64,000 nt of DNA from Haloarcula litorea (GTDB lineage: Archaea; Halobacteriota; Halobacteria; Halobacteriales; Haloarculaceae): assembly GCF_029338195.1 (NCBI RefSeq), contig NZ_CP119779.1, forward strand, positions 310,001 through 374,000. The letters are read 5' to 3'. The translations under genes were made by a program, and so were the position numbers. Positions 24,252 through 33,599 of this stretch are shown in pieces (position 1 is the first letter of the stretch; the number at the start of each line of letters is the position of its first letter). A model generated the notes under the pieces. It had not been told where the DNA came from and made no database searches. It saw nothing but the letters and a program-made list of their open reading frames with translations.

Positions 24252-25475
24252 ATGACAGACGATCCCACGGTCCTCGTCGTCGGCGGCGGCGCGACGGGCG
24301 TCGGCGTGGCCCGCGACCTCGCACTGCGTGGCGTCGGCGTGACGCTCGTCGAGCGTGGCGGCCTGTCGAGCGGGACCTCCGGTCGCTCACACGGGCTCTT
24401 GCACAGCGGCGCTCGCTACGCCGAGGCAGACGCCGTCGGGGCCGAGGAGTGTATCGCGGAGAACCGCGTCCTGAGAGACATCGCGGGCGAGTGCGTCCGC
24501 GACACCGGTGGACTCTTCGTCCAGCTGGCCGGCGACGACCCCGACTACTTCGCGGCCAAGCGGGCCGCCTGCGAGGCGGTCGGCATCGAGACGGAGACGC
24601 TCGACCCGGCCGCCGCGAGAGAGCTGGTGCCGGGGCTCTCGGCGGACGTCGAACGGGCGATGCGGGTCCCCGACGCAGTCGTCTACCCCTCGCGGCTGGT
24701 CGCGGCCAACGCGGCCGACGCCGCGGCCCACGGCGCGACGATCTACCCGCACGCGCCGCTTGAGTCGCTGACGGTCGCCGACGGGGCCGTCGTCGAGGCG
24801 ACGCTGGGGGGCGACGCCGACGCGACGATCGCACCGGACTACGTCGTCAACGCCGCCGGCGCGTGGGCCGGGCAGGTCGCCGCGAAGGCGGGCGTCGCGG
24901 TCGAGATGGCACCGGCCCGTGGCGTGATGGTCTCGGTCGACTACGACGGTCTCGGCCCGGTGCTGAACCGCTGTCGGGACCCCGACGACGGTGACATCGT
25001 GGTGCCCCACGACGCCGAGGCCGTCGTCGGGACGACGAGCGTCCCCGTCTCGGACCCCGACGACTACGAGCGGGCCGACTGGGAGGTCGAGCGGTCCATC
25101 GAGGAGTGTGCGGCGATGCTGCCGGCCGTCGCCGACGCCGAGGTGCTTCGGACGTGGTGGGGCGTCCGCCCGCTCTACGCACCCGACGAGGGCGACGGCG
25201 ACCGGCGCGGCATCTCGCGGGGCTTCTTCAGGCTCGACCACGCCGACGACGGCGTCGAGAACTTCGCCAGCGTCGTCGGCGGGAAGCTGACGACCTACCG
25301 GCGGATGGCCGAGTCGACGACCGACCTGGTCTGTGAACGGCTCGGCGTCGAGGCGGCCTGCGAGACCGCCTCGCGGCGGCTCCCCGGTGCCGACGAGCCG
25401 GAGCGACTCGACGAGTACGTGGCTCGCTACGACGGACAGGGACCGACCGACGAGGATGTCGTCGGAGCGGCGTAG
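24252..25475 (+). CDS. Short GlpA-like FAD-dependent oxidoreductase
   Basis: The protein has 407 residues from the ATG at 24252. The FAD-binding GGGATG is at residues 11-16. SGTSGRSHGLLHSGARY (40-56) is the flavin-contact segment of glycerol-3-phosphate dehydrogenases, and VNAAGAWAGQVA and VGGKLTTYRRMAE also match. Full-length anaerobic GlpA adds a C-terminal BFD-type [2Fe-2S] region. This protein stops soon after the FAD core, so it either uses a different electron path or is another member of the DAO family. It follows the zinc dehydrogenase gene by 51 bases and may form a small polyol-oxidation unit with it. No glpB, glpC or glpK is near. Confidence 0.8.
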   Translation: MTDDPTVLVVGGGATGVGVARDLALRGVGVTLVERGGLSSGTSGRSHGLLHSGARYAEADAVGAEECIAENRVLRDIAGECVRDTGGLFVQLAGDDPDYFAAKRAACEAVGIETETLDPAAARELVPGLSADVERAMRVPDAVVYPSRLVAANAADAAAHGATIYPHAPLESLTVADGAVVEATLGGDADATIAPDYVVNAAGAWAGQVAAKAGVAVEMAPARGVMVSVDYDGLGPVLNRCRDPDDGDIVVPHDAEAVVGTTSVPVSDPDDYERADWEVERSIEECAAMLPAVADAEVLRTWWGVRPLYAPDEGDGDRRGISRGFFRLDHADDGVENFASVVGGKLTTYRRMAESTTDLVCERLGVEAACETASRRLPGADEPERLDEYVARYDGQGPTDEDVVGAA

Positions 25476-25478
25476 GCG

Positions 25479-26042
25479 TCAGCCGAACTCCTGAAAGGCG
25501 GTCTCGAAGTCGTCGAACTCCGACACCGTCTCGTCGGCTCGCTCCCGGAGGTCCTCGACGCGCCGGCTGACCTCGCGGTACTCCTCGTGTGCGTCCAGTT
25601 CCGCCGCGTTCTTCTCCGACTCGAGGGTGGCCTTCTTCGAGGCCATCGAGAAGTACCGCTGGAGCGTGTCGTCGTAGCTGTCCCGGACGAGCATCTCGTC
25701 GACCGTCTCCAGCAGGTCCTCGCGGGCGACCGGTTTCGTGAGGTAGTCGTCGAACGGCATCTCGACGATGTCGAAGTCCGGATCGACGGCCGTCACCATC
25801 ACGACCCGGCAGTCCAGCCCCCGCTCGTCGATGCGGTCGAGGACGTCGTCGCCGGACATCCCCGGCATCTGCCGGTCCAGAAACACCACGTCCACCGTTT
25901 CGTCGACGACGTCGAGTGCGCGTTCCCCGTCGGTGGCGCTCCGCACGTCGTGGGCCTGTCCGAGCCACGTCGTGTAGAGTTCGGCCACGTCGGTCTCGTC
26001 GTCGACGACGAGTACCGTCGCCGTGTCAGGTTCTGTCGTCAT
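25479..26042 (-). CDS. HalX-domain response regulator
   Basis: The protein has 187 residues. The receiver domain (1-118) has the acidic pocket Asp14-Asp15, phospho-acceptor Asp56 in FLDRQMPG and Lys103 in LTKPV. A helical HalX domain follows (about 125-185; RYFSMASKKATLESEKN), specific to haloarchaeal regulators. These proteins lack a DNA-binding output domain and probably signal by protein contact. The gene converges on the GlpA-like gene with a 3-base gap and has no adjacent kinase. The receiver-PAS kinases elsewhere in the window are possible but unproven partners. Confidence 0.88.
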   Translation of the reverse strand: MTTEPDTATVLVVDDETDVAELYTTWLGQAHDVRSATDGERALDVVDETVDVVFLDRQMPGMSGDDVLDRIDERGLDCRVVMVTAVDPDFDIVEMPFDDYLTKPVAREDLLETVDEMLVRDSYDDTLQRYFSMASKKATLESEKNAAELDAHEEYREVSRRVEDLRERADETVSEFDDFETAFQEFG

Positions 26043-26381
26043 GTGCACGCGTCTGCATCCTCCGTGTCCACGCAACTACAGCGTAGCAACGTTGCAGAAT
26101 CGCCATGATAAATCCTCCCACCCGGTTATCAGTTCTGATTACTGACCGGGGTCGATTGGGTTCCTCCCCGGTGGTGGTCGCGCCCCGCGGCGACCCCTCG
26201 GACGGAGTCGTGGTCACTTCGCCTGCGATAGCCCTGCGACGCCGCCGTCGGCGTCGGCGAGTGAGTGCGCCGTCCCGTCTGCGGAGCGGTCCGGACCACC
26301 GGAGGCCCGGCGTCGCCGGGGGGACGACCGTCCGGAGCCGACCCGCTGGGGCTATGTATCTGGCCCCGCTACGGACCGCTC
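26043..26381. other. 339-base intergenic region with divergent promoters
   Basis: The region separates the HalX gene (leftward) from the 26382 gene (rightward). It holds a short AT-richer stretch around 26100-26150 with ccggttatcagt and attactgaccgg as partial dyad arms, and a CCCGGC/GCCGGG hairpin near 26311-26325. I see no gene in it. Confidence 0.4.
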
Positions 26382-26792
26382 GTGGCCGATCCCTCGACCG
26401 TCCAGTCTGTGGCGATCAGCGCCGAGGACCTGCTGGCGGCGCTCGAAGCGACCGCCCGCGACGAGCGGCGGACCGTCCTCCGCGCGACGCCGCCCTACAG
26501 TGGTCGGATGCGGGCGCGCCTCCACGTCGTCCAGGGCGAGACCGACGACGGGACGCTCCACTTCCCGCCGGGCGATCTCGTCGACGGGGACGCTCCGTCC
26601 TTCCCGACGCCGGACGAGACGGCGGACGAACTCCGGGAGCGCGACGACGAGCCCTACAGCGTCGACCGCCACCGCGAGTACCACGCCCGCCGCGTCGACG
26701 AGTGGCGGGACGCGGTCCCCGACCACGTCGTCGACGCGGTCTCGCACCCGGCGGTCGGCCACGAAGTCGCGGTCTCGCTGCTCGGTCCGTGA
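26382..26792 (+). CDS. Uncharacterised acidic haloarchaeal protein
   Basis: The protein has 136 residues from a GTG at 26382. TATGTATC at 26354-26361 is correctly spaced as a TATA box for a leaderless start there. A GTG at 26409 (starting AISAEDLL) is the alternative. The protein is soluble, acidic and rich in Arg-Asp-Glu pairs, with RATPPYSGRMRARLHVV near the middle and a helical, His-containing second half (YSVDRHREYHARRVDEW). I do not recognise the family. Strong third-position GC bias and clear flanking non-coding DNA support it as a real gene. Confidence 0.6.
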   Translation: MADPSTVQSVAISAEDLLAALEATARDERRTVLRATPPYSGRMRARLHVVQGETDDGTLHFPPGDLVDGDAPSFPTPDETADELRERDDEPYSVDRHREYHARRVDEWRDAVPDHVVDAVSHPAVGHEVAVSLLGP

Positions 26793-26828
26793 GCCACCGA
26801 GTGCACGGGAGCTCTCTGTCCACCTGTG

Positions 26829-26932
26829 TGAGAGGACGGGACGGAACGAACGCCCGCGATGAAACGTCTCGCGGCCGTTCCTGTCGTCGTGAAAGGTCCG
26901 GTACGTGGCTCGCCGGCGGGTGAAACGTCCCG
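26829..26932 (+). repeat. Array of 12-bp repeats with 30-31 bp period
   Basis: TGAAACGTCTCG (26860-26871), TGAAAGGTCCGG (26890-26901) and TGAAACGTCCCG (26921-26932) begin 30 and 31 bases apart. A degenerate fourth copy, TGAGAGGACGGG, begins at 26829, again 31 bases upstream. The period is about three helical turns, and the array ends 23 bases before the TATA box of the 26998 gene. It is most likely an operator or activator array. Confidence 0.6.
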
Positions 26933-26955
26933 AAATCGGGCGAAGCCTCGCGCGG

Positions 26956-26997
26956 TTATATGACCTGGCCTACCGTAGCTAGGGGCACGTTACCCCT
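26956..26997 (+). promoter_or_regulatory. TATA box and start-adjacent hairpin of the 26998 gene
   Basis: TTATAT (26956-26961) places the transcription start near 26983. AGGGG (26981-26985) and CCCCT (26993-26997) pair around a 7-base loop, directly touching the ATG at 26998. The predicted leader would therefore be essentially this one hairpin. Confidence 0.55.
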
Positions 26998-27240
26998 ATG
27001 TCGAGTTCGTCAGCCAACGAACTGCTCGCCCGCCTCGACGTGACGGTCCCGACCATCGACCGGTCCCTGCTCGCGCCCGTTCGGGGGCTCGCGTTCTGGA
27101 CAGCCATCGCCCTCCCGTTCCTCTATCTCCCGCTGCTCGTGTCCGGCCTCGAGACGGCGGCGGTCAGGACCGCCTTCGCCGCGCTGGTCGCCTGCAACGC
27201 CGTCGCCCTCCTCGTGGGTCACTCGTACGCCCGAGAGTGA
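26998..27240 (+). CDS. Small two-helix membrane protein
   Basis: The protein has 80 residues. A hydrophilic N-terminal 30 residues (LLARLDVTVPTIDRSLLAP) are followed by two hydrophobic helices, about 31-50 and 57-75, and a short charged end HSYARE. No known domain was recognised. The gene has an unusually elaborate upstream region for such a small product: a repeat array, a clear TATA box and a hairpin touching the start codon. This argues for tight control rather than chance coding. Small membrane proteins of this kind may modulate a transporter or sensor, but there is no partner gene beside it. Confidence 0.65.
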   Translation: MSSSSANELLARLDVTVPTIDRSLLAPVRGLAFWTAIALPFLYLPLLVSGLETAAVRTAFAALVACNAVALLVGHSYARE

Positions 27241-27287
27241 ACTCGGCCGGTACGCCGCGCTGTCCGACGGGGATTGCCGGACCAATA

Positions 27288-27295
27288 TTTATATT
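27288..27295 (+). promoter_or_regulatory. TATA box for the RNase H-like gene
   Basis: TTTATATT lies about 26 nt before the ATG at 27317, predicting a leaderless transcript. Confidence 0.6.
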
Positions 27296-27316
27296 CCCAG
27301 TTACCCTACGCATCGT

Positions 27317-27964
27317 ATGGCCGCCTACGGCCGGCCGACCCTACGAGACCTGTTCGACGAGTCACCGACGCCTCACATCGCCCACCCCCCTCGCAGCCAC
27401 CACCGAGACTTCTACCTCGCGACCGACGGGTCCTTCCGTCCGCACGCCGCGGACGAGGCCACCGACGCACGCGGTGGACTGGGCGTCGTCGTCGAGACGT
27501 TCGACGGCGAGCGCGTCGTCCGACTCTCCGTGTCCGACGGGGCACCGGACAACAACGTCGCCGAGTACCGGGCTCTCCATCTGGGCCTGGACGTGCTGGC
27601 GACACGCGCGCCGGCCGACGCCCGGATCGGGCTGCTCATCGACCACGACCAGCTCGCCGGGAACGTCAACGCCGAGCTGCTGTCGACGCCGGGGTCGGCC
27701 CACGACCCGCCCCATCCGGTCACGGTGCCGCCGGAGACCGGACTCCACTGGCGGGGCATCCGGGCGCGCCTCAGCGGCTTCGACGAGGTCCGGGCCGCCC
27801 GGATCGACAGCGGCCGCAACCCCGCGCACCCGCTGGCCAACGCCCCCGAACAGTACGCCCACGTCAACCAGGAGCCGGACCGCTGTGTGGTCCCGCAGGC
27901 CTCGGCGACCGACGAGCGCGTCCCGCCGCCCTCCCGCTCGGAGCGCGGCGGTGCCTCCGACTGA
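27317..27964 (+). CDS. RNase HI-like protein
   Basis: The protein has 215 residues. Residues 31-120 follow the RNase H fold: Asp37 in YLATDGSF, the GGLGVVVE strand, Glu83 in NNVAEYRALHLGL, and Asp109 in LLIDHDQL. The order D-E-D is that of type 1 RNase H and its RVT_3 relatives. The fourth carboxylate could be Asp163 in ARIDSGRNPAH. RNase HI removes RNA from RNA-DNA hybrids. The C-terminal 40 residues are low-complexity and probably disordered. The insertion between the third strand and the last motif is longer than in minimal archaeal RNase HI, so activity should not be taken for granted. Confidence 0.75.
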   Translation: MAAYGRPTLRDLFDESPTPHIAHPPRSHHRDFYLATDGSFRPHAADEATDARGGLGVVVETFDGERVVRLSVSDGAPDNNVAEYRALHLGLDVLATRAPADARIGLLIDHDQLAGNVNAELLSTPGSAHDPPHPVTVPPETGLHWRGIRARLSGFDEVRAARIDSGRNPAHPLANAPEQYAHVNQEPDRCVVPQASATDERVPPPSRSERGGASD

Positions 27965-28006
27965 GCGACGGGCGACCGCGGGACCCACAGACACCGGCAG
28001 CAGTGG

Positions 28007-28903
28007 TCACCGGAGCGTCCGCCAGGACCACGTGGGCTCCCAGCCGAGCAACCGCTCCGCCTTCGCGGTGTCGACGAGCGGCGCGTGCTCGGTCTCCGGG
28101 AACCCGTCCCGAACGTCTGCCTCGGGGAACAGTTCCCCGACGACGGCCTCCGTGGCCGTCTCGAGGCTCGTGTCGGGGGCCGACACCCAGAGTCGCTCGT
28201 GGCCCTCGAACGCCGCCTCGACGGACCGCCGGACGAGGTCGGCCACGTCGCTCACGTGGACGTAGGTGAACAGCGTGTTGCGCTGGCCGCGGAGCTCGTC
28301 GGCCGCGCGGAGGCCGTCGAGGGTCCGGTCGCCCTCGACGAACGTCTCGCGGGCCAGGTCGTCGTCGACGACCCACGGGAACCGCAGTGAGGCGATGGTC
28401 CGGGGTGCGCCGTGTTCCCGGCGTGCGAACCCGTCGGCGACGGTCTCCAGCGTCTGCTTGCCGAGTCCGTACGGCGTCGACGGGGTCAGGCGGTGACCCT
28501 CGTCGACCGGGAGGGAGTCGACCGTGATCGGGTCGGGCTCGAACCCGCCGCCGATCGCGCTGAGACTCGACGCGAGCGCCACCGTCTCCACGCCCACCCC
28601 GCCCGCGGCCTCCAGCACGTGGTACGTCGACATCGCGTTGCTCTCGAAGGTGCGGTATCCCGGCGTCGACTCCGGCGTGGGAATCATCCCGAGGTGGACG
28701 ACCGCGTCCGGGTCGCTCTTGGCGAGGCTCCCGTAGACCTCGCCGGCGTCGAGGAGGTCGGTGGTGAGGTAGGTCTGCGAGTGGGACTCCTCTCTGCTCC
28801 CCCGAGAGAGGTTGACGGTTCGGTAGCCCCGCTCGACGAGGTGTTCGAGGACGGCACGGCCGACTCGTCCGTTCCCGCCGGTGACGGCGATCGTCTCGAC
28901 CAT
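28007..28903 (-). CDS. NAD-dependent epimerase/dehydratase (extended SDR)
   Basis: The protein has 298 residues. The nucleotide-binding TGGNGRVG is at residues 8-15. The catalytic Tyr/Lys pair is in STPYGLGKQ (YxxxK), and an SSLSA-type serine segment comes before it. These are features of extended short-chain dehydrogenases that act on nucleotide sugars or uronic acids. RFPWVVDDD and the later FTYVHVSDVADLV match the NAD-dependent epimerase family. The substrate is unknown. The gene is convergent with the RNase H-like gene, 42 bases away, and appears to be transcribed alone. Confidence 0.82.
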   Translation of the reverse strand: MVETIAVTGGNGRVGRAVLEHLVERGYRTVNLSRGSREESHSQTYLTTDLLDAGEVYGSLAKSDPDAVVHLGMIPTPESTPGYRTFESNAMSTYHVLEAAGGVGVETVALASSLSAIGGGFEPDPITVDSLPVDEGHRLTPSTPYGLGKQTLETVADGFARREHGAPRTIASLRFPWVVDDDLARETFVEGDRTLDGLRAADELRGQRNTLFTYVHVSDVADLVRRSVEAAFEGHERLWVSAPDTSLETATEAVVGELFPEADVRDGFPETEHAPLVDTAKAERLLGWEPTWSWRTLR

Positions 28904-29054
28904 AGGCCACGTCCCGCCGCGGGTCTCAAAGATGCGGCGACGAGCGCCGGACGGGCTGGCGACCCGATCCCGTGGTCTGCGATAGCTACCGATAAGTTAC
29001 GAGGATTCCTCTGCGTGACTTCACCGAGGTTCGGCAGTGGTCACACAGCTCAAA

Positions 29055-29094
29055 TTTTAAGTGGGGTCAGACGTATAGACGTACACGGGAGGTG
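29055..29094 (+). promoter_or_regulatory. TATA box and strong Shine-Dalgarno of the 29103 gene
   Basis: TTTTAA (29055-29060) predicts a start near 29083. GGAGGTG at 29088-29094 is a near-perfect match to the 16S rRNA tail, 8 bases before the ATG. Such a leadered, SD-led gene is less common in haloarchaea than leaderless genes. Confidence 0.55.
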
Positions 29095-29102
29095 TCCGAT
29101 AG

Positions 29103-29354
29103 ATGAGCACCCGTAGCAGCAGGACTGGCGCTTCGGACGCACAGCAACGCGACCGGTCGGCGCTGCCGGCGTCGTTCTCTCGGTACGACCTCGTCCTCGC
29201 GCTCATCCCGGCGGCGTTCCTGCTCGCGATGGGTGTCGGGGGACTGTTCGGGTTCTCCGTTCGGACCGCACTGACGCTGGGGGCCCTGCTCGGGACCTGC
29301 GCGGTCGTCGACGCGCTCTTCCTCAACCCACCCAGGGGCGGCGGTCCGGCCTGA
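29103..29354 (+). CDS. Small membrane protein with two helices
   Basis: The protein has 83 residues. A Ser/Arg-rich, hydrophilic N-terminus (about 1-26) is followed by two hydrophobic helices, about 28-47 and 51-70, and a short NPPRGG tail. It resembles small haloarchaeal membrane proteins of unknown function. A textbook Shine-Dalgarno sequence lies 8 bases upstream of the ATG. The next gene downstream is a usp pseudogene on the same strand, so the pair may once have formed a stress-response unit. Confidence 0.65.
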   Translation: MSTRSSRTGASDAQQRDRSALPASFSRYDLVLALIPAAFLLAMGVGGLFGFSVRTALTLGALLGTCAVVDALFLNPPRGGGPA

Positions 29355-29366
29355 CCGGTCTGCCCG

Positions 29367-29780
29367 GTGGCTCACAGTGTCGCCCTATGGGCTGGAGAGA
29401 CGCGGGTGGCCCGACGGGCGGCCGAGCAGGGGACGCGGTTCGCCCGGCGAAACGACGCGCTGCTCACGTGCTGTACGCGATGGACATCGGCGACGCCGAC
29501 TTCGTCGCCGTCCCGAGCGACACCGGGGAGACCCGCGAGCGCCTCGGATCGAAGGGCCGGGAGTTCACCGGGGGGATCGCGGCGCTGGCCGAGCAGGCCG
29601 GCGTCGACTGCGTGACGACGGTGACGGCCGACACGCCCGTCGAGGCGATCCTCGGGTCCGCCGGCGAACACGACGGTCGTGATGAGCAAGTGCGGCCGGT
29701 CGGACCCCGACAAGCCCCTGCTCGGGACGATCACGACCCGCGTCGTCGACTCGCTCGACGTCCCGGCGTCCACCGCCTGA
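29367..29780 (+). pseudogene. Decayed universal stress protein (two frameshifts)
   Basis: Joined across two frame changes, the translation reads like one Usp domain: RRAAEQGTRFARRNDALL, then HVLYAMDIGDADFVAVPSD and GGIAALAEQAGVDC, then VVMSKCGRSDPDKPLLGT and TTRVVDSLDVP, ending at TGA 29778-29780. The first shift (loss of one base) is near 29459-29466 and the second (net +1) near 29665-29680, which returns to the original frame. Between them the original frame meets a stop at 29613-29615. The ATP-binding Asp/Ser segment at the N-terminus is also worn. A sequencing error could mimic one shift, but two plus the worn start argue for a real pseudogene. Confidence 0.75.
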
Positions 29781-29825
29781 CCGGCGGGTCGGGGACGCGT
29801 CGGGAGTGCGGCGACTACGTCGCTC

Positions 29826-32078
<2,253 letters not shown>

Positions 32079-32185
32079 ACCGGCACCTCGCTCCCCTCGG
32101 TGAAAAACCCGGGTTTCGCGTCAAATGACGACGTGAAGTTCGACTATCGTCGACCACGGCGTCGTCCGCCCGGCCGAAAAGAGGG

Positions 32186-32193
32186 CATAAGTA
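32186..32193 (+). promoter_or_regulatory. TATA box for ctaA-like gene
   Basis: CATAAGTA lies about 27 nt before the ATG at 32215, consistent with a leaderless start. Confidence 0.5.
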
Positions 32194-32214
32194 CGAGCAC
32201 ACCAACTGTCGACC

Positions 32215-32721
32215 ATGACCGAGCGTTTCCGGCAGTTGCTCGCGGGGACGACGGCGCTGACCTTCGTGCTCATCCTGCTGGGTGTCTACACCGGGGCCAT
32301 CGGGGCCGGCCTGACCTGCGGGGCGCGCTGGCCGCTCTGTGACGGGTGGCTGGGGCTGTTCCCGGCGAACTGGGCGAGTTTCGTCGAGTGGTTCCACCGG
32401 CTGGTCGCGATGATCACCGGCTTCGCCATCCTCGGCTCGACGTACCTCGCGTGGCGACGGGACCACGCGACGCGGGTCAAGCGCGCGACGGCCATCGCGA
32501 CGGTCGTGCTCCCGGTCCAGATCCTGCTCGGGGCGAACACCATCGTCAACTTCGGAGCGCTCGCGCAGGTCCTCCACCACGCGGCCGCGCTGACCATCCT
32601 GACGGCGCTGGTCGCCGCCACGGCCTGGGCCTACGACGCGCCGGGAACCGCCGCGGAGACCCGCTCGGAGGCGACCGCGGGCGACCCGACGACCGACGCC
32701 GACCCGACCGGCTCCGACTGA
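32215..32721 (+). CDS. ctaA: Half-size heme A synthase (COX15/CtaA)
   Basis: The protein has 168 residues and four transmembrane helices, against eight in bacterial CtaA. It matches the one-repeat archaeal form that works as a dimer-like unit. His61 in EWFHRLVA and His120/His121 in QVLHHAAAL are candidate heme ligands. Cys35 and Cys42 in LTCGARWPLCDG form the extracellular cysteine pair seen in many CtaA proteins. The enzyme oxidises heme O to heme A for terminal oxidases. No ctaB or oxidase gene is next to it. The last 35 residues are an acidic, Thr/Asp-rich tail. Confidence 0.85.
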   Translation: MTERFRQLLAGTTALTFVLILLGVYTGAIGAGLTCGARWPLCDGWLGLFPANWASFVEWFHRLVAMITGFAILGSTYLAWRRDHATRVKRATAIATVVLPVQILLGANTIVNFGALAQVLHHAAALTILTALVAATAWAYDAPGTAAETRSEATAGDPTTDADPTGSD

Positions 32722-32752
32722 CCGTCCGGGCGTTTCTGTCGTCGGTTTTGCA

Positions 32753-32768
32753 TACAATCCCGGTTGTA
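32753..32768. promoter_or_regulatory. Dyad upstream of the amino-acid ABC operon
   Basis: TACAATCCCGGTTGTA has perfect 5-bp arms around six bases. It ends about 15 bases before the TATA-like cactaatcc (32781-32789), which is itself about 29 nt before the ATG at 32813. The position suits an activator or repressor site. Confidence 0.45.
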
Positions 32769-32812
32769 AGTGCTTCGTAACACTAATCCCCGGTACCGTC
32801 CATACACCGACT

Positions 32813-33598
32813 ATGTCAGACGACGGACTCTCACGGCGTCAGTATCTCACCACCGTCGGCGGTTCGGCGGTCGCACTGTCGGTCGCGGGCTGTATGGGCG
32901 ACGGCGGGAGCGGCGGCGGACAGACCATCACCGCCGGCACCGCGCCCGGCTTCCCCCCGTTCGAGATGAAGGAGGGCGGCGAACTCGTCGGGTTCGACAT
33001 CGACCTGCTGGAGGCCGTCGTCGGGCAGAGCGACTACGAGCTCTCCGGCTGGGAGGAGTTCGAGTTCGACTCGCTCATCCCCGCGCTGACCAACGACAAC
33101 ATCGACGTCATCGCGGCCGGGATGACCATCAACGAGAAGCGCGACGAGACGATCGACTTCACCGATCCCTACTACTCCTCGGACCAGGCCATCGTCGTCC
33201 GGTCCGACGGGGACTTCTCGCCCAGCGAACTGGCCGACCTCGCGGACAGGCCGATCGGCGCACAGAGCGGGACCACCGGCGAGGGCGTCGTCCAGGACGA
33301 ACTCGTCGGCGACGAGATCTCCGAGAGCCAGTACAACTCCTACGGCAACTACGTGCTGGCAATCGAGGACCTCCAGAACGGCAACATCGACGCCGTCGTC
33401 ATCGACGTCCCCGTCGCGCGGACCTTCGCCGCGAACCGGCCGGTCGAAGTGGCGTTCGTCTACGAGACCGGCGAGCAGTTCGGCTTCGGCGTCCGCACGG
33501 ACGCCGACGAACTCACCTCGTCGCTCAACGACGGGCTGGCGACGGTCCGGGAGAACGGGACCTACGAGGACCTGACGGCGGAGTGGTTCGGCGAGTAA
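32813..33598 (+). CDS. Polar amino acid ABC transporter, substrate-binding lipoprotein
   Basis: The protein has 261 residues. It has a twin-arginine signal (LSRRQYLTTVGGSAV) and a lipobox ending at Cys27 (SVAGC), so it is a Tat-exported lipid-anchored protein. The mature part is a family 3 extracellular solute-binding domain: PGFPPFEMKEGGELVGFDID at its start, IDFTDPYYSS in the hinge region, and AQSGTTGEGVV. These proteins capture polar amino acids such as glutamine, glutamate, cystine or arginine. It is the first gene of a four-gene operon; the permease ATG follows its stop by one base. Confidence 0.92.
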   Translation: MSDDGLSRRQYLTTVGGSAVALSVAGCMGDGGSGGGQTITAGTAPGFPPFEMKEGGELVGFDIDLLEAVVGQSDYELSGWEEFEFDSLIPALTNDNIDVIAAGMTINEKRDETIDFTDPYYSSDQAIVVRSDGDFSPSELADLADRPIGAQSGTTGEGVVQDELVGDEISESQYNSYGNYVLAIEDLQNGNIDAVVIDVPVARTFAANRPVEVAFVYETGEQFGFGVRTDADELTSSLNDGLATVRENGTYEDLTAEWFGE

Positions 33599-33599
33599 G

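Noticed and set aside
26829-26932. Possible CRISPR array
   Set aside because: Repeats are only 12 bp, differ from each other, number three or four and have 18-19 base gaps. They sit at an operator position before a TATA box.
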